From assembly GCF_017353415.1 (NCBI RefSeq), contig NZ_JAFMPX010000022.1, positions 1-59,764 of the forward strand: a stretch of 59,764 nt of DNA. The letters are read 5' to 3'. The position numbers were made by a program, and so were the translations under genes. This DNA comes from Arthrobacter sp. E3. Lineage in GTDB: Bacteria; Actinomycetota; Actinomycetes; Actinomycetales; Micrococcaceae. This document shows positions 35,932-45,965 of the stretch, piece after piece (positions within the stretch are counted from its first letter, which is position 1; each line of letters starts with the position of its first letter). The notes below the pieces were generated by a model. The model searched no databases. It was not told the origin of the DNA and saw only the letters and a list, made by a program, of their open reading frames with translations.

Positions 35932-37830
35932 CTAGTTCGGCCGCAGGATCGGACGCAGGTAGTCCACCACGGAGCTGTCCTCGATGGTGGAGGGCACCGT
36001 GTAATTGTCCCCGTCGGCAATCTGGCGCATGGTCTTGCGCAGGATCTTCCCTGAGCGGGTCTTGGGCAGGGCGTCCACAATGGTGGCGTTCTTGAAGTCA
36101 GCCACGGGCCCGATCTCTTTGCGCACCAGCGCCACCAATTCACGCTCCAAGTCGGCGGCTTCAATGACCACCCCGGCCTTGAGCACCACGAAGCCCACAG
36201 CTTTTTGGCCCTTCAGCGTGTCAGCAATGCCAATGACGGCGCATTCAGCCACGGCAGGGTGCGTGCCCAGCACCTGCTCCATGCTTCCAGTGGACAGCCT
36301 GTGCCCGGAAACGTTGATGATGTCATCGGTGCGGCCCATGACAAACACATAGCCATCCTCATCACGGTAACCAGAATCCCCGGTCGTGTAGAAGCCGTCA
36401 AACACGCTCAAATACGAATCCACATAACGTTGGTCGTCGTTCCACAACGTGGTCAGCGTGCCAGGGGGCAGCGGCAGCGCCAGCACAATGTTGCCCTCCT
36501 CCCCCGGCGCCACCTCATCACCGAACGCATCCACAATCCGCAGGTCGTAGCCCGGCAGCGGCAGCGATGGCGACCCGGCCTTGATCGGCAGCCCGCCCAT
36601 CCCCTGCGGATTACCCACGATTCCCCAGCCGGTCTCGGTCTGCCACCAGTGGTCCACCACCGGCACACCCAGCACCTTCGAGGCCCAGTGGAACGTGTCG
36701 GTATCCAGGCGCTCACCGGCCGTGAACAGCGTTTGCAGGGTGCCGACGTCGTGCTCCTTCAGCAGCGCCGCCTCCGGATCCATCTTGCGAATGGCGCGCA
36801 GGGCAGTCGGTGCCGTAAACAGCGCCTTGACCCCGTGCTGGGCAATGACACGCCAAAATGCGCCGGCGTCGGGCGTGCCCACCGGCTTGCCCTCGTACAT
36901 CAGCGTCGTGGCGCCGGCGAGCAGCGGCCCGTACACAATGTAGGAGTGACCCACCACCCAGCCCACGTCCGACGCCGTCCACCACACGTCCCCGGCATGG
37001 ATGTTGTACAGCTTGTCCATGGTCCACATCAGTGCGACGGCGTGTCCCCCGTTGTCGCGCACCACCCCCTTGGGCAGGCCCGTGGTGCCGGAGGTGTAAA
37101 GCACGTAGAGCGGGTCAGTGGACTTCACCATGACCGGATCAGCTGGTTGGGCGACAGCCATGGCCGCGTCCCAGTCGAGAGACTTGAGCTCAAGTTCGAC
37201 GGCGCTCTCGGCAAAGCCCTCCCGTCGCTTGATGATGACGGGCAGTTCCGGGACGCCGGCCTTGGCGAGGGCCTCGTGCACGGTTGGCAGGTAGTTGATG
37301 TGCTTGTTGGGCTCAATCCCGCCGGACGTGGTGACCACTGCCTTGGGCGCTGCATCCCGGATCCGCAGGGACAACTCGCTGGCGGCAAAACCTCCAAACA
37401 CCACCGAGTGGATGGCCCCCAAGCGGGCCGTGGCGAGCATGGCGATGGCGGCTTCGGGAATCATGGGCAGGTAGATGACCACGCGGTCGCCCCTGCCCAC
37501 GCCCTGGCTGCGCAGCACACCGGCAAACTTTGCCACCTCGGCCGTGAGCTCACTGTACGTGTAGGTGGTGACTTTCCCGCTCATGGCGGAATCGTGGATC
37601 AGTGCGGGTTGGTCCCCGCGCCCGTCGGAAACATGCCGGTCCAGGGCGTTGTGGCAAGTGTTCATTTCCCCGTCCGGGAACCACCGGCTCAACGGTGCGT
37701 CCACGTCGCTGTAGGCAAGCGTTGGCTTCTGGGACCAGTCGACGGCCCCGGCGGCCTCAAGCCAAAATTCTTCAGGCTTGCTGATGCTGCGCTGGTATTC
37801 CTCGCTGAAACTGATGTCATGCAGGGGCAT
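35932..37830 (-). CDS. prpE: Propionyl-CoA synthetase
   Basis: 632 residues, AMP-forming acyl-CoA synthetase. P-loop TSGTTGLPKGVVRDNGGH (the RDNGGH is typical of PrpE rather than Acs), DHWWQTETGW, TGDSGYRDEDG and the acetylatable Lys in KTRSGKILR. Activates propionate for the methylcitrate enzymes encoded divergently. ATG 37830 has GGAG nine bases before it. On its strand TTGCTG and TAGTAT (18-base spacer) could be its promoter. Confidence 0.92.
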   Translation of the reverse strand: MPLHDISFSEEYQRSISKPEEFWLEAAGAVDWSQKPTLAYSDVDAPLSRWFPDGEMNTCHNALDRHVSDGRGDQPALIHDSAMSGKVTTYTYSELTAEVAKFAGVLRSQGVGRGDRVVIYLPMIPEAAIAMLATARLGAIHSVVFGGFAASELSLRIRDAAPKAVVTTSGGIEPNKHINYLPTVHEALAKAGVPELPVIIKRREGFAESAVELELKSLDWDAAMAVAQPADPVMVKSTDPLYVLYTSGTTGLPKGVVRDNGGHAVALMWTMDKLYNIHAGDVWWTASDVGWVVGHSYIVYGPLLAGATTLMYEGKPVGTPDAGAFWRVIAQHGVKALFTAPTALRAIRKMDPEAALLKEHDVGTLQTLFTAGERLDTDTFHWASKVLGVPVVDHWWQTETGWGIVGNPQGMGGLPIKAGSPSLPLPGYDLRIVDAFGDEVAPGEEGNIVLALPLPPGTLTTLWNDDQRYVDSYLSVFDGFYTTGDSGYRDEDGYVFVMGRTDDIINVSGHRLSTGSMEQVLGTHPAVAECAVIGIADTLKGQKAVGFVVLKAGVVIEAADLERELVALVRKEIGPVADFKNATIVDALPKTRSGKILRKTMRQIADGDNYTVPSTIEDSSVVDYLRPILRPN

Positions 37831-37902
37831 TCCGGTTCTCCATCCACGGTGATGTGATGAGTGTCATACTATCCATGAATCGGGCCACTCAGCAAGACCT
37901 TT

Positions 37903-37972
37903 TGTATACATAAATTGTGTATTCATGACTATTGAATGAATTATTGTCCAAAATGCACAATCTTTGTATACA
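37903..37972. promoter_or_regulatory. Paired TGTATACA operators and prp promoter
   Basis: Two identical TTTGTATACA blocks (palindromes TGTATACA at 37903-37910 and 37965-37972) lie 62 bases apart, about six helical turns. The right one overlaps the -10 of a good promoter for the gntR-prp operon: TTGTCC (37944-37949), 17 bases, TATACA (37967-37972). TGTATACA-type palindromes are typical GntR/FadR-family operators, so the local GntR protein very likely represses here, possibly through a loop. Confidence 0.75.
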
Positions 37973-38031
37973 CTGATGGGACGTTACATTCCGAGCACCC
38001 CGGCGGTGCGCCACAGCAGGCAGGAGGATCG

Positions 38032-38712
38032 ATGCGAGCCAGCGAACGCGCCTATGCCGCCTTGCGCAGCGACATCATCGAATGGCGGCTGACCCCCGGC
38101 ACCGTCCTAGGCGAGGTGGAACTCTCAGAACGTTTGGGCGTCTCACGCACCCCGATCCGTGAGGCACTGGCCAAGCTCAGTGCCGAAGGCCTAGCGAAAC
38201 CGCAAAGCGGGCGTGGGGTGGTGGTCAGTGAAATTTCCCTTGACCACTTGGACGAGCTTTTTGAGCTGCGCTCCGCCCTTGAGTGCCGGGCCGCCGAACT
38301 TGCCGCACAGCGAGGGGACCCCGCAGTCTTCCGCGCGCTGTACGAACAACTGGTCAACGCAGGAGAACTCCTCACCAGCGAAGACCCCACCCGCTACGAC
38401 TACTACCGTCTCGTGGGTGAGCTGGACACGGCGGTCGATGCCGCAGTCGGAAATCATTACCTGAACTTGGCGCTGAAGAACCTGCGAGTGCACCTGGTGC
38501 GGGTCCGCCGGCTGGGCAAAGACAACCCGACCAGGCTGCGCGACGCAGCACGTGAACATGCTGCTATCGCCCTGGCCATCGCCAATGGCAACGCCGCCGT
38601 AGCAAGTGCCGCCACCACCGTCCACCTGGACAACAGCCTGCGCCACCTCCTCGGCACGGCTGCCCAAGAACTTGCCCACCACCATGTTTCCCCCGAGAAA
38701 GGAACACCATGA
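38032..38712 (+). CDS. GntR family (FCD) regulator of propionate catabolism
   Basis: 226 residues. N-terminal winged helix ([20 protein letters not shown], residues 30-50 or so), and an all-helical FCD effector domain with the metal-ligand pattern D.../H in [16 protein letters not shown]. Start ATG 38032 follows AGGAGG. The stop overlaps prpD (ATGA), so regulator and enzymes share a message. Probably senses propionyl-CoA or 2-methylcitrate (inference). Confidence 0.9.
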   Translation: MRASERAYAALRSDIIEWRLTPGTVLGEVELSERLGVSRTPIREALAKLSAEGLAKPQSGRGVVVSEISLDHLDELFELRSALECRAAELAAQRGDPAVFRALYEQLVNAGELLTSEDPTRYDYYRLVGELDTAVDAAVGNHYLNLALKNLRVHLVRVRRLGKDNPTRLRDAAREHAAIALAIANGNAAVASAATTVHLDNSLRHLLGTAAQELAHHHVSPEKGTP

Positions 38713-40229
38713 CCATCAACCACACAGTCCGCGTTTACAAGAGCGAGGAAAACCTGGCCCGAGAGGACCAGCTCGCGTACAAGATCGCCAAGGTTGCCGC
38801 CGACCCCGTTGCCGTCGACGACGACGTGGCCGCCATGATCATCAACCGCGTCATTGACAACGCCTCGGTGGCCGTCGCTTCCCTGAACCGCGGACCCATT
38901 GTGGCGGCCCGCGCCCAGGCTCTCACCCACGCCCCGTCCACCGGCGGCTCCGGAGCAAACGTCTTTGGCATCACGGAGAGGGTGTCCCCTGAGTGGGCCG
39001 CCTGGGCCAACGGTGTGGCCGTTCGCGAGCTGGATTACCACGACACTTTCCTGTCCGCCGAATACTCCCACCCGGCTGACAACATCCCGCCGATCCTCGC
39101 CGTTGCCCAGCACACCGGGGCAACGGGCGCAGACCTGTTGCGCGGACTTGCCACCGGCTATGAAATCCAGGTTGACCTGGTGAAGTCCATCTGTCTGCAC
39201 GAGCACAAGATTGACCACGTGGCCCACCTCGGACCGTCCGCCGCTGCCGGTATCGGCACCCTGCTGGGCTTGGAAGTGGAGACCATTTTCCAGGCCGTCG
39301 GCCAGGGCCTGCACACCACCACCGCCACCCGCCAGTCACGCAAGGGCGAAATTTCCACGTGGAAGGCGCACGCCCCCGCGTTCGCCGGCAAGATGGCCGT
39401 TGAGGCAGCCGACCGTGCCATGCGCGGACAGACATCCCCCGTGCCGATCTACGAAGGCGAAGACGGCGTCATCGCGTGGATGCTCGATGGCCCCGACGCC
39501 AACTACACCGTGCCACTGCCGGCCGACGGCGAAGCCAAGCGCGCCATCCTTGACACGTACACGAAGGAACACTCAGCCGAATACCAGGCCCAGGCGTGGA
39601 TCGATTTGGCCCGCAAGCTGCACAAGGAGCACCCGGAGGCCACCGACCCCGCGAACGTGGAGAGCGTGCTGATCAAAACCAGCCACCACACCCACTACGT
39701 GATCGGCTCCGGAGCCAACGACCCGCAGAAGTACGATCCCACCGCCTCACGCGAGACCCTTGACCACTCCATCCCGTACATCTTCACGGTGGCACTGCAG
39801 GACGGTTCATGGCACCACGTGGACTCCTACTCCCCCGAGCGCGCCGGCCGTCCCGACACCGTGGAGCTGTGGCACAAGGTCACCACGGAGGAGGACGCCG
39901 AATGGACGCGCCGCTACCACTCCCTGGATATTGCCGAGAAGGCGTTTGGCGGCACTGTGGTCATCACGCTCAAGGACGGAAGCGTCATCGAGGAGTCAAT
40001 CGCCGTCGCCGACGCACACCCGCTCGGCGCCCGGCCGTTTGCCCGCGCCCAGTACATCAACAAGTTCCGCACCTTGGCTGCCGGCCTCGTGGAGGAAGCC
40101 GAGATCAACCGCTTCATCGCGGCAGCGGAAAATCTGCCCAACCTGGCCGCCGGGGAACTGGACCAGTTGAACATCCAGGCGGCGCCCGGCGTCGTCGATC
40201 TGGCGGCTTCGCCCAAGGGTCTGTTCTAA
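38709..40229 (+). CDS. prpD: 2-methylcitrate dehydratase
   Basis: 506 residues of the MmgE/PrpD family, full length. [19 protein letters not shown] with the catalytic-region Asp/His, [20 protein letters not shown] and [20 protein letters not shown] are hallmark blocks. Dehydrates 2-methylcitrate to 2-methylaconitate in the methylcitrate cycle; rehydration would rely on aconitase elsewhere. Confidence 0.95.
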   Translation: MTINHTVRVYKSEENLAREDQLAYKIAKVAADPVAVDDDVAAMIINRVIDNASVAVASLNRGPIVAARAQALTHAPSTGGSGANVFGITERVSPEWAAWANGVAVRELDYHDTFLSAEYSHPADNIPPILAVAQHTGATGADLLRGLATGYEIQVDLVKSICLHEHKIDHVAHLGPSAAAGIGTLLGLEVETIFQAVGQGLHTTTATRQSRKGEISTWKAHAPAFAGKMAVEAADRAMRGQTSPVPIYEGEDGVIAWMLDGPDANYTVPLPADGEAKRAILDTYTKEHSAEYQAQAWIDLARKLHKEHPEATDPANVESVLIKTSHHTHYVIGSGANDPQKYDPTASRETLDHSIPYIFTVALQDGSWHHVDSYSPERAGRPDTVELWHKVTTEEDAEWTRRYHSLDIAEKAFGGTVVITLKDGSVIEESIAVADAHPLGARPFARAQYINKFRTLAAGLVEEAEINRFIAAAENLPNLAAGELDQLNIQAAPGVVDLAASPKGLF

Positions 40230-40230
40230 G

Positions 40231-41160
40231 ATGCTGTACTCCAAGAAAACTCCTGAGCAGAAGCGCCTGGACCTGCGCGGGATGCTGGTTCCCGGGGCTG
40301 CCGTGCAGTTCCCGGGCGCCTTCAACCCGCTCTCGGCGCGCCTCATTGAGGAAAAGAAGTTCGACGGCGTTTACATCTCAGGTGCCGTCATCGCCAACGA
40401 ACTCGGGTTGCCGGACATTGGCATGACCACGATGACCGAGGTTGCTGCACGAGGCGCACAGATTGCACGGATGACGGATTTGCCGTGTCTCATTGACGCT
40501 GACACCGGTTTTGGTGAGCCCATGAACGTGGCCCGCACCATCCAGGAACTGGAAAACGCCGGGCTGGCGGGGTGCCACATCGAGGACCAGTTCAACCCGA
40601 AGCGCTGCGGCCACCTGGACGGCAAGAACATGGTGGACTTGGCAACGGCAGTCAAGCGCATCGCCGCTGCCGCCGACGCCCGGCGCGATCCGAACTTCCT
40701 CATCATGGCCCGCACCGATATTCGCGCCGTGGAGGGGCTGGATGCCGCCATTATGCGGGCCAAGGCCCTTGTCGACGCCGGCGCAGATGCCATCTTCCCC
40801 GAAGCCATGAAGAACGTGGCCGAGTTTGAGGCAGTGTGCAAGGCTGTCGATGTCCCGGTGCTGGCGAATATGACGGAGTTTGGAAAAAGCCAACTTTTCA
40901 CCCGCGATGAGCTCGCTGCAGCAGGGGTCGCCATGGTGATTTACCCCGTCACTTTGCTGCGCAGCGCCATGGGTGCCGCCGAACGGGTCCTTGAGGCGAT
41001 CAGTGCAGACGGCACGCAGAAATCGGCTGTGCCGGACATGCTGACACGTGCGCGCCTCTACGATCTGGTTGACTATGAGGCGTATAACCAATTTGATACA
41101 GGCATCTTCAATTTCCAGGTCCCCAGCTTGGACATCGACAACAACAACGCCAACCTCTAG
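40231..41160 (+). CDS. prpB: 2-methylisocitrate lyase
   Basis: 309 residues, isocitrate-lyase superfamily. Active-site Cys loop PKRCGHLDGK, metal-binding LIDADTGFGEP and IEDQF. Cleaves 2-methylisocitrate to pyruvate and succinate. Begins one base after the prpD stop. Confidence 0.96.
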   Translation: MLYSKKTPEQKRLDLRGMLVPGAAVQFPGAFNPLSARLIEEKKFDGVYISGAVIANELGLPDIGMTTMTEVAARGAQIARMTDLPCLIDADTGFGEPMNVARTIQELENAGLAGCHIEDQFNPKRCGHLDGKNMVDLATAVKRIAAAADARRDPNFLIMARTDIRAVEGLDAAIMRAKALVDAGADAIFPEAMKNVAEFEAVCKAVDVPVLANMTEFGKSQLFTRDELAAAGVAMVIYPVTLLRSAMGAAERVLEAISADGTQKSAVPDMLTRARLYDLVDYEAYNQFDTGIFNFQVPSLDIDNNNANL

Positions 41161-41181
41161 GTCTACAAAGGAGTGCACACC

Positions 41182-42321
41182 GTGAGTGAAGAAGAAGTAC
41201 GCAAGGGTTTGGCCGGGGTGGTCGCGGACTATACGGCCATTTCCAAGGTCAACCCCGAGTCCAATTCACTCCTGTACCGCGGTTACCCCGTGCAGGAGTT
41301 GGCGGCCAGCAAGTCCTTCGAGGAGGTGGCATTGCTGCTGTGGACGGGAGAGCTGCCCACCGAGGAAGCGCTGACCTCCTTTGAGGCGTTCGACCGAGCC
41401 AACCGCTCCCTCGACTCCCGCGTCAAGGCCGCCATCGATCTGCTGCCTGTCGACTGTCACCCCATGGACGTTGCCCGCACGGCCGTTTCAGTCGCGGGTG
41501 CCAACAATGCGCTGGCTGAGAACTCCTCCCCCGAGGCGGAATTGGAAAAAGCCAAGTCGCTCTTTTCCGAGTTCCCCGCCATCGTGGCCTACGACCAGCG
41601 CCGCCGCCGCGGCTTGGGCGTCGTGGAACCGCGCGACGATTTGGACTATTCCGCCAACTTCCTCTGGATGACGTTCGGCGAGGAGGCTGCACCTGAAGTG
41701 GTGGATGCCTTCCGCGTCTCCATGGTGCTGTATGCCGAACACTCCTTCAACGCCTCAACGTTCACGGCCCGTGTCATCACCTCCACACTCGCAGATCTGC
41801 ACTCGGCTGTGACGGGTGCCATCGGCGCGCTCAAGGGCGCGCTGCACGGCGGCGCCAATGAGGCTGTCATGCACACCTTTGACGAGATTGGCATCCGGAA
41901 GGACGAGTCACGCGAGGAGGCTGCAGCTCGGGCCAAGGAATGGATGGAGGGCGCCCTGGCCGCCAAAAAGAAGGTCATGGGATTCGGTCACAGGGTCTAC
42001 AAGAACGGTGATTCCCGGGTGCCCACCATGAAGGCAGCTCTTGAGAAGATGGTGGCCCACTACGACCGGCCGGAAATGATGGGTCTGTATGACGGACTGG
42101 AGGAGGCCATGGAAGAGGCGAAGGCGATCAAGCCCAACCTCGACTACCCGACCGGCCCCACGTACCACCTGATGGGTTTCGACACGGACATGTTCACGCC
42201 GCTGTTCATTGCCGCACGCATCACCGGCTGGACGGCCCACATCATGGAGCAGCGCGCTTCCAATGCCTTGATCCGTCCGCTCAGTGCATACAACGGCGTT
42301 GCTGAACGCCACGTGTCCTAG
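41182..42321 (+). CDS. prpC: 2-methylcitrate synthase
   Basis: 379 residues, citrate-synthase fold. GALHGGANEAVM (catalytic His), GFGHRVYKNGDSRV (second His) and PNLDYPTGPTYHLMGFDTDMF with the catalytic Asp. Short form typical of PrpC. Condenses propionyl-CoA with oxaloacetate. GTG 41182 lies eight bases after AAAGGAG; the earlier GTG 41173 overlaps that site and is unlikely. Confidence 0.94.
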   Translation: MSEEEVRKGLAGVVADYTAISKVNPESNSLLYRGYPVQELAASKSFEEVALLLWTGELPTEEALTSFEAFDRANRSLDSRVKAAIDLLPVDCHPMDVARTAVSVAGANNALAENSSPEAELEKAKSLFSEFPAIVAYDQRRRRGLGVVEPRDDLDYSANFLWMTFGEEAAPEVVDAFRVSMVLYAEHSFNASTFTARVITSTLADLHSAVTGAIGALKGALHGGANEAVMHTFDEIGIRKDESREEAAARAKEWMEGALAAKKKVMGFGHRVYKNGDSRVPTMKAALEKMVAHYDRPEMMGLYDGLEEAMEEAKAIKPNLDYPTGPTYHLMGFDTDMFTPLFIAARITGWTAHIMEQRASNALIRPLSAYNGVAERHVS

Positions 42322-42349
42322 TCTTTTCGGAAGCACCACCTTTCAAGAC

Positions 42350-42389
42350 AAGCCGCCGACCGCCCAAACTTGTGGGCGGGCGGCGGCTT
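42350..42389 (+). terminator. Terminator of the prp operon
   Basis: AAGCCGCCG-a-CCGCCC pairs with GGGCGG-g-CGGCGGCTT around an eight-base loop and is followed by TTTCTTGTTT. A 12-base direct repeat TTCTTGTTTCAG follows it. Confidence 0.85.
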
Positions 42390-42487
42390 TCTTGTTTCAG
42401 TTCTTGTTTCAGTTGCGCGCCGGAGCTGTTCCTTGAGGGTACTGTGAGGGAAAGCAGATATGAGCCAATCACTTGCAAAGGAGCATC

Positions 42488-42817
42488 ATGGAAAAGTCAT
42501 CCCTGACAGCACTGGCCCGGGAACTGATGGCTTCGGCCAAGACCAAGAACAGCGGCCGCAGCGCCCGCACCGTCTATGGAGGGCACGAGCGCATTCTGCG
42601 CCAGACCGTCGTGGCGTTGGCCGCAGGTTCCTCGCTGGATGAACATGACAACCCCGGCGAAGCAACTGTTCAAGTACTGAGCGGGCGAATTGTGCTCAAG
42701 GCCGGGGAGGTCAGCTGGGAAGGCGCCCCGGGCGATCACCTGGTGGTTCCGCTGGCCCGACACTGCGTTGACGCTTTGGAAGATTCCACATTCCTGTTGA
42801 CGGTTGCCAAGCCCTGA
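42488..42817 (+). CDS. Small cupin-domain protein
   Basis: 109 residues, a single cupin barrel: EHDNPGEATVQVLSGRIVL (motif 1, with only one of the usual His ligands) and GDHLVVPLARHCVDAL (motif 2). Such small cupins bind metals or small ligands; no reaction can be given. ATG 42488 follows AAAGGAG by five bases. Stands alone between two terminators. Confidence 0.8.
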   Translation: MEKSSLTALARELMASAKTKNSGRSARTVYGGHERILRQTVVALAAGSSLDEHDNPGEATVQVLSGRIVLKAGEVSWEGAPGDHLVVPLARHCVDALEDSTFLLTVAKP

Positions 42818-42840
42818 ACCAAGTTTTCAGCCGACCACCC

Positions 42841-42876
42841 GAGAAGGAGGGGAAGTTCCATCTTCCCCTCCTTCTC
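42841..42876. terminator. Bidirectional terminator, cupin/nudix
   Basis: A 15-bp perfect stem (GAGAAGGAGGGGAAG and complement) with a six-base loop between the convergent cupin and nudix genes. T-runs are weak, but stem strength and position support the call. Confidence 0.75.
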
Positions 42877-42903
42877 CGTCGGAGCGATGCTGATCAGGCG
42901 CAG

Positions 42904-43401
42904 CTAGTGTTCTGGTGCCGCATTGTGCGTGCTGGATGCCACCGTTTCGTTGTCGTCATTGAGCACAACCCGCCAGTTTCTTCTTTGCCCGGCAAGGAAA
43001 GCCGGAACCCAGTGGGTTGCATCCGCCCACATGCGCTCGTGCGGCAGCTGGTTCACCGGGTACCAAACTGGCCGCAGCTCGGAACTCTCTTCTGGCTCAC
43101 CAACGAATTTCCGGCACAAGAACACCGTGGCGAACATGTCCCACGCGGGCTTGGCAGGGAAAACGAAGTCAACTGTTCCCGCCGGCACGAGGTCTGATTC
43201 CTCAATGATGAGGGTGCTTTCCTCTGCCACTTCTCGACAGATGGCCTGCTCAACGGACTCCCCCACTTCGACGTGCCCACCAATACCCACCACTTTCCCT
43301 GTCCCCATCATGCCTGTCTTCTTCACGCCGAGCAGCACCTCCTCAACACCTTCTGGATTGGTGCGGAGCGGGAAGCAGAGGGTCACTTGGGCAGCAGTCA
43401 T
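42904..43401 (-). CDS. NUDIX hydrolase, MutT/8-oxo-dGTP diphosphatase-like
   Basis: 165 residues. Complete Nudix box GHVEVGESVEQAICREVAEES around residues 42-64. LCFPLRTNPEGVEEVLLGVKK and GTGKVVGIGGH resemble MTH1-type nucleotide sanitising enzymes. Separate from the core operon to its right by a hairpin. Confidence 0.85.
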   Translation of the reverse strand: MTAAQVTLCFPLRTNPEGVEEVLLGVKKTGMMGTGKVVGIGGHVEVGESVEQAICREVAEESTLIIEESDLVPAGTVDFVFPAKPAWDMFATVFLCRKFVGEPEESSELRPVWYPVNQLPHERMWADATHWVPAFLAGQRRNWRVVLNDDNETVASSTHNAAPEH

Positions 43402-43432
43402 GTTCCCAGCCTAGCGTTCCTTGCCAGCCATG

Positions 43433-43465
43433 GGCAGGCCCGGGACCATTGGTTCCGGGCCTGCC
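43433..43465 (-). terminator. Terminator of the LAxTG surface-protein gene
   Basis: GGCAGGCCCGG (43433-43443) pairs with CCGGGCCTGCC (43455-43465) around an 11-base loop with further internal pairing. It sits about 50 bases after the leftward surface-protein gene and before the nudix start. Confidence 0.7.
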
Positions 43466-43517
43466 TCATTGGATGGTGCTAGCTGAGGTTTACTGTCAGG
43501 GTATCCGGCTGCAGCAG

Positions 43518-44126
43518 CTAAGCGGGCTGCCCATGGCGGCGACGGGAAACCGTCACCATGCCAACGCCGGCGCCCACGACACCTACTCCAAGCAGGGACA
43601 GGATCGCAGCGCCAGCGGCGTCAATGCCGGTGTAGGCCAAGGCATCCTGCCCAGCGATCATGCCGTCCTTCGCAAGGGCAGGGTCATCAATTCCACCAAC
43701 AGGACCGCTGGTGGAAATGACTGAAAGCTGGTTGATGCTGTGGCCGGACATCCGTCCTGTCGCCAGCATGCTGTACTCGTTTTGCACCTGCTTGTCGATG
43801 ACCAGCGGCATCAAGCTGAGGAGAACCGAGAACGTGCCATTGGCGTCAGCGGTTGTCGTGGAGGCAGGCAGAGATCCAATGCTCTGGCCGTTATCCAGGT
43901 CGGTGACGGCGACGGTGATGTCAATGGTTTCACCGGGGATGAAGCCTGACCCACTAAAAGTGACCATACCTGGCGTGGGAGAATCGGTCAGATCAGTGGT
44001 CAACAGTAGCGATGCCGGGTATCCGGGCGCAGCCTGGGCGGCGACCGTTCCAGCGGACAAGGTCAGGACTCCGGCAAGCGCAACACCGGCTAGGACTTTC
44101 TTCAAGGCAATTACCCCAATTTTCAT
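43518..44126 (-). CDS. Sortase-anchored surface protein with LAYTG motif
   Basis: 202 residues. Signal peptide (KKVLAGVALAGVLTLSAG, cleavage after AQA), then an extracellular beta-rich domain (GMVTFSGSGFIPGETIDITV, a repeat fold seen in bacterial Ig-like surface proteins). It ends in a sorting signal: LAYTG near residue 169, a hydrophobic stretch and the basic tail RRRHG. LAxTG is the motif read by class E sortases of high-GC Gram-positives. ATG 44126 has GGGAAG seven bases upstream. No sortase gene is in the window. Confidence 0.85.
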   Translation of the reverse strand: MKIGVIALKKVLAGVALAGVLTLSAGTVAAQAAPGYPASLLLTTDLTDSPTPGMVTFSGSGFIPGETIDITVAVTDLDNGQSIGSLPASTTTADANGTFSVLLSLMPLVIDKQVQNEYSMLATGRMSGHSINQLSVISTSGPVGGIDDPALAKDGMIAGQDALAYTGIDAAGAAILSLLGVGVVGAGVGMVTVSRRRHGQPA

Positions 44127-44286
44127 GGACTGGCTTCCCGGTATCGTCGTTGACACCGGGAATTCTTGCCACGCTATCAGTCTCTGCAGGGCAAAGATAG
44201 GCCGGTAGTGGGGGCCGATCCCTCACCCTCGGAGGCTTTGTGCGGGTTGGCCATGACCGCCCACAGCCGCTAAAAGCCGGGAATTA

Positions 44287-45276
44287 TTAGTCAGCCAGCG
44301 CCCGGGGATGGGCCGCGGCGTACACTTCACGCAGCGTTTCGACGGTGACAAGTGTGTAGACCTGCGTGGTGGTGACCGAGGCATGGCCGAGCAGTTCCTG
44401 TACGACGCGCACATCCGCACCCCCTTCGAGCAGGTGGGTGGCAAACGAGTGCCGCAGTGTATGCGGTGAGACGTCCGCCGAGACTCCCGCCCGCTCAGCA
44501 GCGACTTTCAGGATGGACCACACGCTTTGCCTGCTGATCCGTCCGCCACGAGCGTTGAGGAACAGCGACGGCGTGCCGCCGCCCTTGGCCACGAGGGCAG
44601 GACGGCCACGGACTAGGTACGCATCAAGGGCACGCAGGGCGTAAGAACCGATGGGCACGACGCGTTCCTTGGAACCCTTGCCAAAGAGCCTCACCAAAGA
44701 AGGGCCGTCCTCCGCCGACTCAGGCAGTACCAGGTCATCAACGTCCAGTCCCACTGCCTCGCTGATACGGGCCCCCGTAGAGTACAGGAATTCGAGCATT
44801 GCCGCGTCCCGCAGCCCGGTGGGGGAATCCGTTCCGACTGCTTCGAGTATGCGTGTCACGTCGTGGACGCTAATGGCCTTGGGGAGACGCTGCCCTGCCT
44901 GCGGCGGGTGGACGTCAGCTGCAGGATCCGCATCGCTGAGCCCTTCAAGGGCCCAAAACTTGTGCAGCCCGCGGACGGCCACGATGGTCCGGGCGGCGGA
45001 GCGCAGCCCCAGGGGTGTGCCGCCGTCGGCCCCGTCCGAGAGGCCTTGGGCAAATTCGCTCACGTGGTGCCTGTCAATGCTGCCCGGTTCGGCGATGTCT
45101 GCGGCGGTGAGGAACTCCTGATACCTGCGCAGGTCACGCTTGTATGCCTGCAGGGTGTTCGGTGCGAGCCCGCGCTCCACCCCCACATGCAGCAGATAAT
45201 CCTGGATGCCGCGAGTCACTCCTGTCGAGGCAGCCTGGATGGAATCCCCCCGGCCGGAGCTGCCCGGATCCGTCAC
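44287..45276 (-). CDS. xerD: Tyrosine recombinase XerD
   Basis: 329 residues. SAM-like N-terminal domain ([20 protein letters not shown]) and catalytic domain with all residues: Arg in [11 protein letters not shown], Lys in [27 protein letters not shown] and the nucleophile Tyr in TTTQVYT. Resolves chromosome dimers at dif with XerC. GTG 45276 overlaps the nudix stop (GTGA). Core position next to pyrG argues against a phage integrase. Confidence 0.94.
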   Translation of the reverse strand: MTDPGSSGRGDSIQAASTGVTRGIQDYLLHVGVERGLAPNTLQAYKRDLRRYQEFLTAADIAEPGSIDRHHVSEFAQGLSDGADGGTPLGLRSAARTIVAVRGLHKFWALEGLSDADPAADVHPPQAGQRLPKAISVHDVTRILEAVGTDSPTGLRDAAMLEFLYSTGARISEAVGLDVDDLVLPESAEDGPSLVRLFGKGSKERVVPIGSYALRALDAYLVRGRPALVAKGGGTPSLFLNARGGRISRQSVWSILKVAAERAGVSADVSPHTLRHSFATHLLEGGADVRVVQELLGHASVTTTQVYTLVTVETLREVYAAAHPRALAD

Positions 45277-45965
45277 CGCTGGCGGTTGGACGGGTGTTCA
45301 GGCCAAGGCGCGTTGCCGGGGCGCAAGCTGGCAAAGTCACTGCGCGCAGCCTGGGCGGCGGCCAAAATACCGACGACGGCGGACGGGTTGTGCACGCGCC
45401 CGCCCAGCACTGCAGCTGCTGCCTCTTCCAAGTCGACCCAAGCGAACTTGATCTCGGCTTCTTCCTCCGTGCGCACATGGCGCTGATCCTCTGGGACGAA
45501 GGAGATGCCGCGGGCCAAGTAGATTCTGATGGCTTCGCTGGAGGAACCGGGGGAATTGAAAAAGTCGGTCAACACATGCCATTGGGCAGCAACGAGATCG
45601 GCTTCCTCAGCCAGTTCGCGGGCAGCACCGACCACAAAGTCTTCGCCATCAATATCCAGGAGGCCGGCGGGAACCTCCCACAGATTCATTTGTACGGGGT
45701 GGCGGTACTGGCGCAGCAGCAGAACCTGGTTCTGCTCATTGAGCACCACCACCGCCACTGCCCCGGGATGCTCAATGTAGTCCCGGGTCAACGGCGTCGA
45801 ACCCGGTGTCAGTGAGAACGTGTCAGAGACCACGTCCCAAATGCGGCCCTGGTACACCGTGGACTTCGAATGCAGAGTGCGGATGCTTTCCTCATCGGCG
45901 ATGTTTGCCGACGAGGAGCCGACAACAGGCTGCTCCCGAGCCCCCGGTGCACCAAGGTGTGCCAT
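45273..45965 (-). CDS. NUDIX hydrolase, ADP-ribose pyrophosphatase type
   Basis: 230 residues. [13 protein letters not shown] and [14 protein letters not shown] form the Nudix box, with [12 protein letters not shown] upstream as in ADP-ribose pyrophosphatases. ATG 45965 abuts the pyrG stop. The pyrG-nudix-xerD order is standard for actinobacteria. Confidence 0.92.
   Translation of the reverse strand: MAHLGAPGAREQPVVGSSSANIADEESIRTLHSKSTVYQGRIWDVVSDTFSLTPGSTPLTRDYIEHPGAVAVVVLNEQNQVLLLRQYRHPVQMNLWEVPAGLLDIDGEDFVVGAARELAEEADLVAAQWHVLTDFFNSPGSSSEAIRIYLARGISFVPEDQRHVRTEEEAEIKFAWVDLEEAAAAVLGGRVHNPSAVVGILAAAQAARSDFASLRPGNAPWPEHPSNRQR

Noticed and set aside
36205-37857. Long open frame antisense to prpE
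   Set aside because: Frame shadow of a high-GC gene; Arg/His/Pro-rich product with no motif, and prpE itself is clearly coding.
44287-45276. Phage or island integrase
   Set aside because: Position beside pyrG and nudix plus sequence features fit the housekeeping XerD.
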